A stretch of 64,000 bases of DNA from Osmia lignaria lignaria (Eukaryota; Arthropoda; Insecta; Hymenoptera; Megachilidae): positions 248,001 through 312,000 of the forward strand of contig NW_027478170.1 of assembly GCF_051020975.1 (NCBI RefSeq), written 5' to 3'. Positions 38,623 through 50,852 of the stretch are shown piece by piece. The notes beneath the pieces were generated by a model, which worked only from the letters and a program-made list of their open reading frames with translations, searched no databases and was not told the origin of the DNA. Numbering within the stretch: the first letter of the stretch is position 1; each line of letters begins with the position of its first letter. The position numbers and the translations under genes were made by a program.

Positions 38623-40554
38623 TTGCAGATATATCTCAAGGGAAGGGGCCTGACGGACATATTTCGAGATATTTCTTCTTCTTGTTGTTCTTCTTCTGCA
38701 CAGCTAAGCTGGAAGTGGCATTTGCAGCTCGCAATAGTGCAGAGTTATCTCAAAGAAAGGGGCCACGGTGTTTCTGTATCTCTATTATGTTGGTGCAGCT
38801 TCGAAACTTTTAAATATCTTGATATATCTCGAGAACTACGCATCTGATCAAAAAATATCATAGAACATAAAAAGTAGGAAACTTAATTCTCTACAAAAAA
38901 GGTCTCTTAACATTTTGCCATAGCTCGCTTCGTTTCCGAGATATTTGCAGATTTATCTCAAGGGAAGGGGCCTGACGGACATATTTCGAGATATTTCTTC
39001 TTCTTGTTGTTCTTCTTCTGCACAGCTAAGCTGGAAGTGGCATTTACAGCTCGCAATAGTGCAGAGTTATCTCAAAGAAGGGGGCCACGGTGTTTCTGTA
39101 TCTCTATTATGTTGGTGCGGCTTCGGAACTTTTAAATATCTTGATATATCTCGAGAACTACGCATCTGATCAGAAAATATCATAGAACATAAAAAGTAGG
39201 AAACTTAATTCTCTACAAATAAGGTCTCTTAACATTTTGCCATAGCTCGCTTCGTTTCCGAGATATTTGCAGATTTATCTCAAGGGAAGGGGCCTGACGG
39301 ACATATTTCGAGATATTCCTTCTTCTTGTTGTTCTTCTTCTGCACAGCTAAGCTGGAAGTGGCATTTACAGCTCGCACGAGTGCAGAGTTATCTCAAAGA
39401 AAGGGGCCACTGTGTTTCTGTATCTCTATTATGCTGGTGCGGCTTCGGAACTTTAAAATATCTTGATATATCTCGAGAACTACGCATCTGATCAAAAAAT
39501 ATCATAGAACATAAAAAGTAGGAAACTTAATTCTCTACAAATAAGGTCTCTTAACATTTTGCCATAGCTCGCTTCGTTTCCGAGATATTTGCAGATTTAT
39601 CTCAAGGGAAGGGGCCTGACGGACATATTTCGAGATATTCCTTCTTCTTGTTGATCTTCTTCTGCACAGCTAAGCTGGAAGTGGCATTTACAGCTCGCAA
39701 TAGTGCAGAGTTATCTCAAAGAAAGGGGCCACGGTGTTTCTGTATCTCTATTATGTTGGTGCGGCTTCGGAACTTTTAAATATCTTGATATATCTCGAGA
39801 ACTACGCATCTGATCAAAAAATATCATAGAACATAAAAAGTAGGACACTTAATTCTCTACAAAAAAGGTCTCTTAACATTTTGCGATAGCTCGCTTCGTT
39901 TCCGAGATATTTGCAGATTTATCTCAAGGGAAGGGGCCTGACGGACATATTTCGAGATATTTCTTCTTCTTGTTGTTCTTCTTCTGCACAGCTAAGCTGG
40001 AAGTGGCATTTGCAGCTCGCAATAGTGCAGAGTTATCTCAAAGAAGGAGGCCACGGTGTTTCTGTATCTCTATTATGTTGGTGCGGCTTCGGAACATTTA
40101 AATATCTCGATATATCTCGAAAACTACGCTTCTGATCAAAAAATATCATAGAACATAACTTGTAGGAAACATAATCCTCTACAAAAAACGTCTCTTAACA
40201 TTTTGCCATAGCTCGCTTCGTTTCCGAGATATTTGCAGATTCAGCTCAAAGGAACGGGCCTGACGGACATATTTCGAGATATTTCTTCTTCTTGTTGTTC
40301 TTCTTCTGCACAGCTAAACTGGAAGTGGCATTGACGGCTCGCACTAGTGCAGAGTTATCTCAAAGAAAGGGGCCACGGTGTTTCTGTATCTCTATTATGT
40401 TGGTGCGGCTTCGGAACTTTTAAATATCTCGATATATCTCGAAAACTACGCTTCTGATCAAAAAATATCATAGAACATAAATTGTAGGAAACATAATTCT
40501 CTACAAAAAAGGTCTCTTAAGATTTTGCCATAGCTCGCTTCGTTTCCGAGATAT
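38623..40554 (+). repeat. Six-unit higher-order repeat, later copy (1932 bp)
   Basis: This is a full copy with units 38623, 38945, 39267, 39589, 39911 and 40233 in canonical order. It lies 4830 bp from its counterpart at 33793. Unit 39267 has a private GGCCACTGTG. It directly precedes the five-unit repeats, which are derived from it. Confidence 0.87.
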
Positions 40555-40876
40555 TTGCAGATATATCTCAAGGGAAGGGGCCTGACGGACATATTTCGAG
40601 ATATTTCTTCTTCTTGTTGCTCTTCTTCTGCACAGCTAAACTGGAAGTGGCATTGACGGCTCGCACCAGTGCAGAGTTATCTCAAAGAAAGGGGCCACGG
40701 TGTTTCTGTATCTCTATTATGTTGGTGCGGCTTCGGAACTTTTAAATATCTTGATATATCTCGAGAACTACGCATCTGATCAGAAAATATCATAGAACAT
40801 AAAAAGTAGGAAACTTAATTCTCTACAAATAAGGTCTCTTAACATTTTGCCATAGCTCGCTTCGTTTCCGAGATAT
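40555..40876 (+). repeat. Tripartite chimeric unit founding the five-unit repeat
   Basis: The 5' edge (TTAAGATTTTGCC, CAGATATATCTC) is from the 38623 type. The middle (AAACTGG, CATTGACGGCTCGC) is from the 40233 type. The end (CTTGATATATC, TGATCAGAAAAT) is from the 38945 type. GTTGTTGCTC and CGCACCAGTG are private and are copied into the next two five-unit repeats (42165, 43775). Switches lie in about 40564-40629 and 40666-40752. Confidence 0.75.
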
Positions 40877-42164
40877 TTGCAGATTTATCTCAAGGGAAGG
40901 GGCCTGACGGACATATTTCGAGATATTCCTTCTTCTTGTTGTTCTTCTTCTGCACAGCTAAGCTGGAAGTGGCATTTACAGCTCGCACGAGTGCAGAGTT
41001 ATCTCAAAGAAAGGGGCCACGGTGTTTCTGTATCTCTATTATGCTGGTGCGGCTTCGGAACTTTAAAATATCTTGATATATCTCGAGAACTACGCATCTG
41101 ATCAAAAAATATCATAGAACATAAAAAGTAGGAAACTTAATTCTCTACAAATAAGGTCTCTTAACATTTTGCCATAGCTCGCTTCGTTTCCGAGATATTT
41201 GCAGATTTATCTCAAGGGAAGGGGCCTGACGGACATATTTCGAGATATTCCTTCTTCTTGTTGATCTTCTTCTGCACAGCTAAGCTGGAAGTGGCATTTA
41301 CAGCTCGCAATAGTGCAGAGTTATCTCAAAGAAAGGGGCCACGGTGTTTCTGTATCTCTATTATGTTGGTGCGGCTTCGGAACTTTTAAATATCTTGATA
41401 TATCTCGAGAACTACGCATCTGATCAAAAAATATCATAGAACATAAAAAGTAGGACACTTAATTCTCTACAAAAAAGGTCTCTTAACATTTTGCGATAGC
41501 TCGCTTCGTTTCCGAGATATTTGCAGATTTATCTCAAGGGAAGGGGCCTGACGGACATATTTCGAGATATTTCTTCTTCTTGTTGTTCTTCTTCTGCACA
41601 GCTAAGCTGGAAGTGGCATTTGCAGCTCGCAATAGTGCAGAGTTATCTCAAAGAAGGAGGCCACGGTGTTTCTGTATCTCTATTATGTTGGTGCGGCTTC
41701 GGAACATTTAAATATCTCGATATATCTCGAAAACTACGCTTCTGATCAAAAAATATCATAGAACATAACTTGTAGGAAACATAATCCTCTACAAAAAACG
41801 TCTCTTAACATTTTGCCATAGCTCGCTTCGTTTCCGAGATATTTGCAGATTCAGCTCAAAGGAACGGGCCTGACGGACATATTTCGAGATATTTCTTCTT
41901 CTTGTTGTTCTTCTTCTGCACAGCTAAACTGGAAGTGGCATTGACGGCTCGCACTAGTGCAGAGTTATCTCAAAGAAAGGGGCCACGGTGTTTCTGTATC
42001 TCTATTATGTTGGTGCGGCTTCGGAACTTTTAAATATCTCGATATATCTCGAAAACTACGCTTCTGATCAAAAAATATCATAGAACATAAATTGTAGGAA
42101 ACATAATTCTCTACAAAAAAGGTCTCTTAAGATTTTGCCATAGCTCGCTTCGTTTCCGAGATAT
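40555..42164 (+). repeat. Five-unit higher-order repeat, copy 1 (1610 bp)
   Basis: Unit order: chimera (40555); GATATTCCTTC with CTTTAAAATATC (40877); GTTGATCTTC (41199); GAAGGAGG with AACATTT (41521); TTCAGCTC with CATTGACGG (41843). It equals the six-unit repeat with the first two units replaced by one chimeric unit. Confidence 0.9.
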
Positions 42165-43774
42165 TTGCAGATATATCTCAAGGGAAGGGGCCTGACGGAC
42201 ATATTTCGAGATATTTCTTCTTCTTGTTGCTCTTCTTCTGCACAGCTAAACTGGAAGTGGCATTGACGGCTCGCACCAGTGCAGAGTTATCTCAAAGAAA
42301 GGGGCCACGGTGTTTCTGTATCTCTATTATGTTGGTGCGGCTTCGGAACTTTTAAATATCTTGATATATCTCGAGAACTACGCATCTGATCAGAAAATAT
42401 CATAGAACATAAAAAGTAGGAAACTTAATTCTCTACAAATAAGGTCTCTTAACATTTTGCCATAGCTCGCTTCGTTTCCGAGATATTTGCAGATTTATCT
42501 CAAGGGAAGGGGCCTGACGGACATATTTCGAGATATTCCTTCTTCTTGTTGTTCTTCTTCTGCACAGCTAAGCTGGAAGTGGCATTTACAGCTCGCACGA
42601 GTGCAGAGTTATCTCAAAGAAAGGGGCCACGGTGTTTCTGTATCTCTATTATGCTGGTGCGGCTTCGGAACTTTAAAATATCTTGATATATCTCGAGAAC
42701 TACGCATCTGATCAAAAAATATCATAGAACATAAAAAGTAGGAAACTTAATTCTCTACAAATAAGGTCTCTTAACATTTTGCCATAGCTCGCTTCGTTTC
42801 CGAGATATTTGCAGATTTATCTCAAGGGAAGGGGCCTGACGGACATATTTCGAGATATTCCTTCTTCTTGTTGATCTTCTTCTGCACAGCTAAGCTGGAA
42901 GTGGCATTTACAGCTCGCAATAGTGCAGAGTTATCTCAAAGAAAGGGGCCACGGTGTTTCTGTATCTCTATTATGTTGGTGCGGCTTCGGAACTTTTAAA
43001 TATCTTGATATATCTCGAGAACTACGCATCTGATCAAAAAATATCATAGAACATAAAAAGTAGGACACTTAATTCTCTACAAAAAAGGTCTCTTAACATT
43101 TTGCGATAGCTCGCTTCGTTTCCGAGATATTTGCAGATTTATCTCAAGGGAAGGGGCCTGACGGACATATTTCGAGATATTTCTTCTTCTTGTTGTTCTT
43201 CTTCTGCACAGCTAAGCTGGAAGTGGCATTTGCAGCTCGCAATAGTGCAGAGTTATCTCAAAGAAGGAGGCCACGGTGTTTCTGTATCTCTATTATGTTG
43301 GTGCGGCTTCGGAACATTTAAATATCTCGATATATCTCGAAAACTACGCTTCTGATCAAAAAATATCATAGAACATAACTTGTAGGAAACATAATCCTCT
43401 ACAAAAAACGTCTCTTAACATTTTGCCATAGCTCGCTTCGTTTCCGAGATATTTGCAGATTCAGCTCAAAGGAACGGGCCTGACGGACATATTTCGAGAT
43501 ATTTCTTCTTCTTGTTGTTCTTCTTCTGCACAGCTAAACTGGAAGTGGCATTGACGGCTCGCACTAGTGCAGAGTTATCTCAAAGAAAGGGGCCACGGTG
43601 TTTCTGTATCTCTATTATGTTGGTGCGGCTTCGGAACTTTTAAATATCTCGATATATCTCGAAAACTACGCTTCTGATCAAAAAATATCATAGAACATAA
43701 ATTGTAGGAAACATAATTCTCTACAAAAAAGGTCTCTTAAGATTTTGCCATAGCTCGCTTCGTTTCCGAGATAT
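42165..43774 (+). repeat. Five-unit higher-order repeat, copy 2 (1610 bp)
   Basis: It matches copy 1 base for base in the stretches I compared side by side (for example 41161-41510 against 42771-43120), including the private GTTGTTGCTC and CGCACCAGTG of the chimera. Such identity points to very recent amplification, or an assembly repeat that should be verified. Confidence 0.9.
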
Positions 43775-44740
43775 TTGCAGATATATCTCAAGGGAAGGGG
43801 CCTGACGGACATATTTCGAGATATTTCTTCTTCTTGTTGCTCTTCTTCTGCACAGCTAAACTGGAAGTGGCATTGACGGCTCGCACCAGTGCAGAGTTAT
43901 CTCAAAGAAAGGGGCCACGGTGTTTCTGTATCTCTATTATGTTGGTGCGGCTTCGGAACTTTTAAATATCTTGATATATCTCGAGAACTACGCATCTGAT
44001 CAGAAAATATCATAGAACATAAAAAGTAGGAAACTTAATTCTCTACAAATAAGGTCTCTTAACATTTTGCCATAGCTCGCTTCGTTTCCGAGATATTTGC
44101 AGATTTATCTCAAGGGAAGGGGCCTGACGGACATATTTCGAGATATTCCTTCTTCTTGTTGTTCTTCTTCTGCACAGCTAAGCTGGAAGTGGCATTTACA
44201 GCTCGCACGAGTGCAGAGTTATCTCAAAGAAAGGGGCCACGGTGTTTCTGTATCTCTATTATGCTGGTGCGGCTTCGGAACTTTAAAATATCTTGATATA
44301 TCTCGAGAACTACGCATCTGATCAAAAAATATCATAGAACATAAAAAGTAGGAAACTTAATTCTCTACAAATAAGGTCTCTTAACATTTTGCCATAGCTC
44401 GCTTCGTTTCCGAGATATTTGCAGATTTATCTCAAGGGAAGGGGCCTGACGGACATATTTCGAGATATTCCTTCTTCTTGTTGATCTTCTTCTGCACAGC
44501 TAAGCTGGAAGTGGCATTTACAGCTCGCAATAGTGCAGAGTTATCTCAAAGAAAGGGGCCACGGTGTTTCTGTATCTCTATTATGTTGGTGCGGCTTCGG
44601 AACTTTTAAATATCTTGATATATCTCGAGAACTACGCATCTGATCAAAAAATATCATAGAACATAAAAAGTAGGAAACTTAATTCTCTACAAATAAGGTC
44701 TCTTAACATTTTGCCATAGCTCGCTTCGTTTCCGAGATAT
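43775..44740 (+). repeat. Five-unit higher-order repeat, copy 3, truncated after three units
   Basis: It has the chimera (43775), the GATATTCCTTC unit (44097) and the GTTGATCTTC unit (44419). The third unit then ends CAAATAAGG with CCATAGCTCGC rather than AGGACACTTAATT with GCGATAGC, and the series jumps to a TTCAGCTC unit at 44741. The GAAGGAGG unit is missing. Confidence 0.85.
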
Positions 44741-45706
44741 TTGCAGATTCAGCTCAAAGGAACGGGCCTGACGGACATATTTCGAGATATTTCTTCTTCT
44801 TGTTGTTCTTCTTCTGCACAGCTAAACTGGAAGTGGCATTGACGGCTCGCACTAGTGCATAGTTATCTCAAAGAAAGGGGCCACGGTGTTTCTGTATCTC
44901 TATTATGTTGGTGCGGCTTCGGAACTTTTAAATATCTCGATATATCTCGAAAACTACGCTTCTGATCAAAAAATATCATAGAACCTAAATTGTAGGGAAC
45001 ATAATTCTCTACAAAAAACGTCTCTTAACATTTTGCCATAGCTCGCTTCGTTTCCGAGATATTTGCAGATTTATCTCAAGGGAAGGGGCCTGACGGACAT
45101 ATTTCGAGATATTTCTTCTTCTTGTTGTTCTTCTTCTGCACAGCTAAGCTGGAAGTGGCATTTGCGGCTCGCACTAGTGCAGAGTTATCTCAAAGAAAGG
45201 GGCCACGGTGTTTCTGTATCTCTATTATGTTGGTGCGGCTTCGGAACTATTAAATATCTTGATATATCTCGAGAACTACGCATCTGATCAAAAAATATCA
45301 TAGGACATAAAAAGTAGGAAACTTAATTCTCTACAAAAAAGGTCTCTCAACATTTTGCCATAGCTCGCTTCGTTCCCGAGATATTTGCAGATTTATCTCA
45401 AGGGAAGGGGCCTGACGGACATATTTCGAGATATTTCTTCTTCTTGTTGTTCTTCTTCTGCACAGCTAAGCTGGAAGTGGCATTTGCAGCGCGCAATAGT
45501 GCAGAGTTATCTCTAAGGAAGGGGCCACGGTGTTTCTGTATCTCTATTATGTTGGTGCGGCTTCGGAACTTTTAAATATCTTGATATATCTCGAGAACTA
45601 CGCATCTGATCAAAAAACATCATAGAACATAAAAAGTAGAAAACTTAATTCTCTACAAAAAAGGTCTCTTAACATTTTGCCATAGCTCGCTTCGTTTCCG
45701 AGACAT
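44741..45706 (+). repeat. Three transition units between two higher-order domains
   Basis: 44741 is a TTCAGCTC/CATTGACGG unit with private GTGCATAGTT and GAACCTAAATTG. 45063 is a GCGGCTCGCACTAG unit with AACTATTAAATATC and private TAGGACATAA. 45385 has private GCGCGCAATAG and ATCTCTAAGG. They match neither the preceding five-unit nor the following six-unit order. Confidence 0.75.
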
Positions 45707-47635
45707 TTGCAGATTTATCTCAAGGGAAGGGGCCTGACGGACATATTTCGAGATATTTCTTCTTCTTGTTGTTCTTCTTCTGTACAGCTAAGCTGGAAGT
45801 GGCATTTGCAGGTCGCAATAGTGCAGAGTTATCTCAAGGAAAGGGGCCACGGTGTTTCTGTATCTCTATTATGTTGGTGCGGCTTCGGAACTTTTAAATA
45901 TCTCGATATATCTCGAAAACTACGCTTCTGATCAGAAAATATCAGAGAACGCAAATTGTAGGAAACATAATTCTCTACAAAAAAGGTCTCTTAACATTTT
46001 GCCATAGCTCGCTTCGTTTCCGAGATATTTGCAGATATATCTCAAGGGAAGGGGCCTGACGGACATATTTCGAGATATTTCTTCTTCTTGTTGTTCTTCT
46101 TCTGCACAGCTAAGCTGGAAGTGGCATTTGCAGCTCGCAATAGTGCAGAGTTATCACAAAGAAAGGGGCCACGGTGTTTCTGTATCCCTATTATGTTGGT
46201 GCGGCTTCGGAACTTTTAAATATCTTGATATATCTCGAGAACTACGCATCTGATCAAAAAATATCATTGAACATAAAAAGTAGGAAACTTAATTCTCTAC
46301 AAAAAAGGTCTCTTAACATTTTGCCATAGCTCGCTTCGTTTCCGAGATATTTGCAGATTTATCTCAAGGAACGGGGCCTGACGGACATATTTCGAGATAT
46401 TTCTTCTTGTTGTTCTTCTTCTGCACAGCTAAGCTGGAAGTGGCATTTGCGGCTCGCACTAGTGCAGAGTTATCTCAAAGAAAGGGGCCACGGTGTTTCT
46501 GTATCTCTATTATGTTGGTGCGGCTTCGGAACTTTTAAATATCTTGATATATCTCGAGAACTACGCATCTGATCAAAAAATATCATAGAACAGAAAAAGT
46601 AGGAAACTTAATTCTCTACAAAAAACGTCTCTTAACATTTTGCCATAGCTCGCTTCGTTTCCGAGATATTTGCAGATTTATCTCAAGGGAAGGGGCCTGA
46701 CGGACATATTTCGAGATATTTCTTCTTCTTGTTGTTCTTCTTCTGCACAGCTAAACTGGAAGTGGCATTTGCGGCTCGCACTAGTGCAGAGTTATCTCAA
46801 AGAAAGGGGCCACGGTGTTTCTGTATCTCTATTATGTTGGTGCGGCTTCGGAACTTTTAAATATCTTGATATATCTCGAGAACTACGCCTCTGATCGAAA
46901 AATATCATAGAACATAAAAAGTAGGAAACTTAATTCTCTACAAAAAAGGTCTCTTAACATTTTGCCATAGCTCGCTTCGTTTCCGAGATATTTGCAGATT
47001 TATCTCAAGGGAAGGGGCCTGACGGACATATTTCGAGATACTTCTTCTTCTTGTTGTTCTTCTTCTTCACAGCTAAGCTGGAAGTGGCATTTGCGGCTCG
47101 CACTAGTGCAGTGTTATCTCAAAGAAAGGGGCCACGGTGTTTCTGTATCTCTATTATGTTGGTGCGGCTTCGGAACTTTTAAATATCTCGATATATCTCG
47201 AAAACTACGCTTCTGATCAAAAAATATCATAGAACATAAATTGTAGGAAACTTAATTCTCTACAACAAAGGTCTCTCAACATTTTGCCATAGCTCGCTTC
47301 GTTTCCGAGATATTTGCAGATATATCTCAAGGGAAGGGGCCTAACGGACATATTTCCAGATATTTCTTCTTCTTGTTGTTCTTCTTCTGCACAGCTAAGC
47401 TGGAAGTGGCATTTGCGGCTCGCACTAGTGCAGAGTTATCTCAAAGAAAGGGGCCACGGTGTTTCTGTATCTCTATTACGTTGGTGCAGCTTCAGAACGT
47501 TTAAATATCTTGATATATCTCGAGAACTACGCATCTGATCAAAAAATATCATGGAACATAAAAAGTAGAAAACTTAATTCTCTACAAAAAAGGTCTCTTA
47601 ACATTTTGCCATAGCTCGCTTCGTTTCCGAGACAT
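45707..47635 (+). repeat. Second-family six-unit repeat, copy a (1929 bp)
   Basis: Order: CGAGACATTTGCAG/TCTGTACAGC unit; TTATCACAAAG unit; 319-bp unit; AAACTGG with ACGCCTCTGATCG; CGAGATACTTC with TTCTTCACAGC and CAGTGTTATC; and TTTCCAGATATT with TTACGTTGGTGCAGC. It is 3 bp short of six full units because of the 319-bp unit. Parts recur at 47636 and 49568. Confidence 0.87.
46351..46669 (+). repeat. Length-variant unit, 319 bp (copy 1)
   Basis: One TTC triplet is missing in the TTC/TTG tract, giving ATTTCTTCTTGTTGTTC. It also has AAGGAACGGGGCC in box A and ends GAACAGAAAAAGTAGG. The deletion is a slippage-type event and removes the tract's mirror symmetry. Confidence 0.93.
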
Positions 47636-49567
47636 TTGCAGATTTATCTCAAGGGAAGGGGCCTGACGGACATATTTCGAGATATTTCTTCTTCTTGTTG
47701 TTCTTCTTCTGTACAGCTAAGCTGGAAGTGGCATTTGCAGGTCGCAATAGTGCAGAGTTATCTCAAGGAAAGGGGCCACGGTGTTTCTGTATCTCTATTA
47801 TGTTGGTGCGGCTTCGGAACTTTTAAATATCTCGATATATCTCGATAACTACGCTTCTGATCAGAAAATATCAGAGAACGTAAATTGTAGGAAACATAAT
47901 TCTCTACAAAAAAGGTCTCTTAACATTTTGCCATAGCTCGCTTCGTTTCCGAGATATTTGCAGATTTATCTCAAGGGAAGGGGCCTGACGGACATATTTC
48001 GAGATATTTCTTCTTCTTGTTGTTCTTCTTCTGCACAGCTAAGCTGGAAGTGGCATTTGCAGCTCGCAATAGTGCAGAGTTATCTCAAAGAAAGGGGCCA
48101 CGGTGTTTCTGTATCTCTATTATGTTGTTGCGGCTTCGGAACTTTTAAATATCTTGATATATCTCGAGAACTACGCATCTGATCAAAAAATATCAGAGAA
48201 CATAAAAAGTAGGAAACTTAATTCTGTACAAAAAAGGTCTCTTAACATTTTGCCATAGCCCGCTTCGTTTCCGAGATATTTGCAGATACATCTCAAGGGA
48301 AGGGGCCTGACGGACATATTTCGAGATATTTCTTCTTCTTGTTGTTCTTCTTCTGCACAGCTAAGCTGGAAGTGGCATTTGCAGCTCGCAATAGTGCAGA
48401 GTTATCTCAAAGAAAGGGCCCACGGTGTTTCTGTATCTCTATTATGTTGGTGCGGCTTCGGAACTTTTAAATATCTTGATATATCTCGAGAACTACGCAT
48501 CTCATCAAAAAATATCATAGAACATAAAAAGTAGGAAACTTAATTCTCTACAAAAAACGTCTCTTAACATTTTGCCATAGCTCGCTTCGTTTCCGAGATA
48601 TTTGCAGATTTATCTCAAGGGAAGGGGCCTGACGGACATATTTCGAGATATTTCTTCTTCTTGTTGTTCTTCTTCTGCACAGCTAAGCTGGAAGTGGCAT
48701 TTGCGGCTCGCACTAGTGCAGTGTTATCTCAAAGAAAGGGGCCACGGTGTTTCTGTATCTCTATTATGTTGGTGCGGCTTCGGAACTTTTAAATATCTCG
48801 ATATATCTCGAAAACTACGCTTCTGATCAAAAAATATCATAGAACATAAATTGTAGGAAACATAATTCTCTACAAAAAAGGTCTCTTAACATTTTGCCAT
48901 AGCTCGCTTCGTTTCCGAGATATTTGCAGATTTATCTCAAGGGAAGGGGCCTGACGGACATATTTCGAGATATTTCTTCTTCTTGTTGTTCTTCTTCTGC
49001 ACAGCTAAGCTGGAAGTGGCATTTGCGGCTCGCACTAGTGCAGTGTTATCTCAAAGAAAGGGGCCACGGTGTTTCTGTATCTCTATTATGTTGGTGCGGC
49101 TTCGGAACTTTTAAATATCTCGATATATCTCGAAAACTACGCTTCTGATCAAAAAATATCATAGAACATAAATTGTAGGAAACTTAATTCTCTACTACAA
49201 AGGTCTCTCAACATTTTGCCATAGCTCGCTTCGTTTCCGAGATATTTGCAGATATATCTCAAGGGAAGGGGCCTAACGGACATATTTCCAGATATTTCTT
49301 CTTCTTGTTGTTCTTCTTCTGCACAGCTAAGCTGGAAGTGGCATTTGCGGCTCGCACTAGTGCAGAGTTATCTCAAAGAAAGGGGCCACGGTGTTTCTGT
49401 ATCTCTATTACGTTGGTGCAGCTTCAGAACTTTTAAATATCTTGATATATCTCGAGAACTACGCATCTGATCAAAAAATATCATGGAACATAAAAAGTAG
49501 AAAACTTAATTCTCTACAAAAAAGGTCTCTTAACATTTTGCCATAGCTCGCTTCGTTTCCGAGACAT
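47636..49567 (+). repeat. Second-family six-unit repeat, copy b (1932 bp)
   Basis: It starts and ends with the same unit types as copy a (TCTGTACAGC first, TTACGTTGGTGCAGC last), but its inner four units differ: near-consensus 47958 with TTGTTGCGGC, 48280 with ACGCATCTCATC, and two CAGTGTTATC units (48602, 48924) that are nearly identical. Unit 47636 has a private TCTCGATAAC, which shortens its open frame. Confidence 0.8.
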
Positions 49568-50211
49568 TTGCAGATTTATCTCAAGGGAAGGGGCCTGACG
49601 GACATATTTCGAGATATTTCTTCTTCTTGTTGTTCTTCTTCTGTACAGCTAAGCTGGAAGTGGCATTTGCAGGTCGCAATAGTGCAGAGTTATCTCAAGG
49701 AAAGGGGCCACGGTGTTTCTGTATCTCTATTATGTTGGTGCGGCTTCGGAACTTTTAAATATCTCGATATATCTCGAAAACTACGCTTCTGATCAGAAAA
49801 TATCAGAGAACGCAAATTGTAGGAAACATAATTCTCTACAAAAAAGGTCTCTTAACATTTTGCCATAGCTCGCTTCGTTTCCGAGATATTTGCAGATATA
49901 TCTCAAGGGAAGGGGCCTGACGGACATATTTCGAGATATTTCTTCTTCTTGTTGTTCTTCTTCTGCACAGCTAAGCTGGAAGTGGCATTTGCAGCTCGCA
50001 ATAGTGCAGAGTTATCACAAAGAAAGGGGCCACGGTGTTTCTGTATCCCTATTATGTTGGTGCGGCTTCGGAACTTTTAAATATCTTGATATATCTCGAG
50101 AACTACGCATCTGATCAAAAAATATCATTGAACATAAAAAGTAGGAAACTTAATTCTCTACAAAAAAGGTCTCTTAACATTTTGCCATAGCTCGCTTCGT
50201 TTCCGAGATAT

Positions 50212-50530
50212 TTGCAGATTTATCTCAAGGAACGGGGCCTGACGGACATATTTCGAGATATTTCTTCTTGTTGTTCTTCTTCTGCACAGCTAAGCTGGAA
50301 GTGGCATTTGCGGCTCGCACTAGTGCAGAGTTATCTCAAAGAAAGGGGCCACGGTGTTTCTGTATCTCTATTATGTTGGTGCGGCTTCGGAACTTTTAAA
50401 TATCTTGATATATCTCGAGAACTACGCATCTGATCAAAAAATATCATAGAACAGAAAAAGTAGGAAACTTAATTCTCTACAAAAAACGTCTCTTAACATT
50501 TTGCCATAGCTCGCTTCGTTTCCGAGATAT
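50212..50530 (+). repeat. Length-variant unit, 319 bp (copy 2)
   Basis: It has the same missing TTC triplet, AAGGAACGGGGCC and GAACAGAAAAAG as the unit at 46351, 3861 bp upstream. Sharing three independent markers shows one deletion event spread by duplication rather than two separate slippages. Confidence 0.93.
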
Positions 50531-50852
50531 TTGCAGATTTATCTCAAGGGAAGGGGCCTGACGGACATATTTCGAGATATTTCTTCTTCTTGTTGTTCTT
50601 CTTCTGCACAGCTAAACTGGAAGTGGCATTTGCGGCTCGCACTAGTGCAGAGTTATCTCAAAGAAAGGGGCCACGGTGTTTCTGTATCTCTATTATGTTG
50701 GTGCGGCTTCGGAACTTTTAAATATCTTGATATATCTCGAGAACTACGCCTCTGATCGAAAAATATCATAGAACATAAAAAGTAGGAAACTTAATTCTCT
50801 ACAAAAAAGGTCTCTTAACATTTTGCCATAGCTCGCTTCGTTTCCGAGATAT

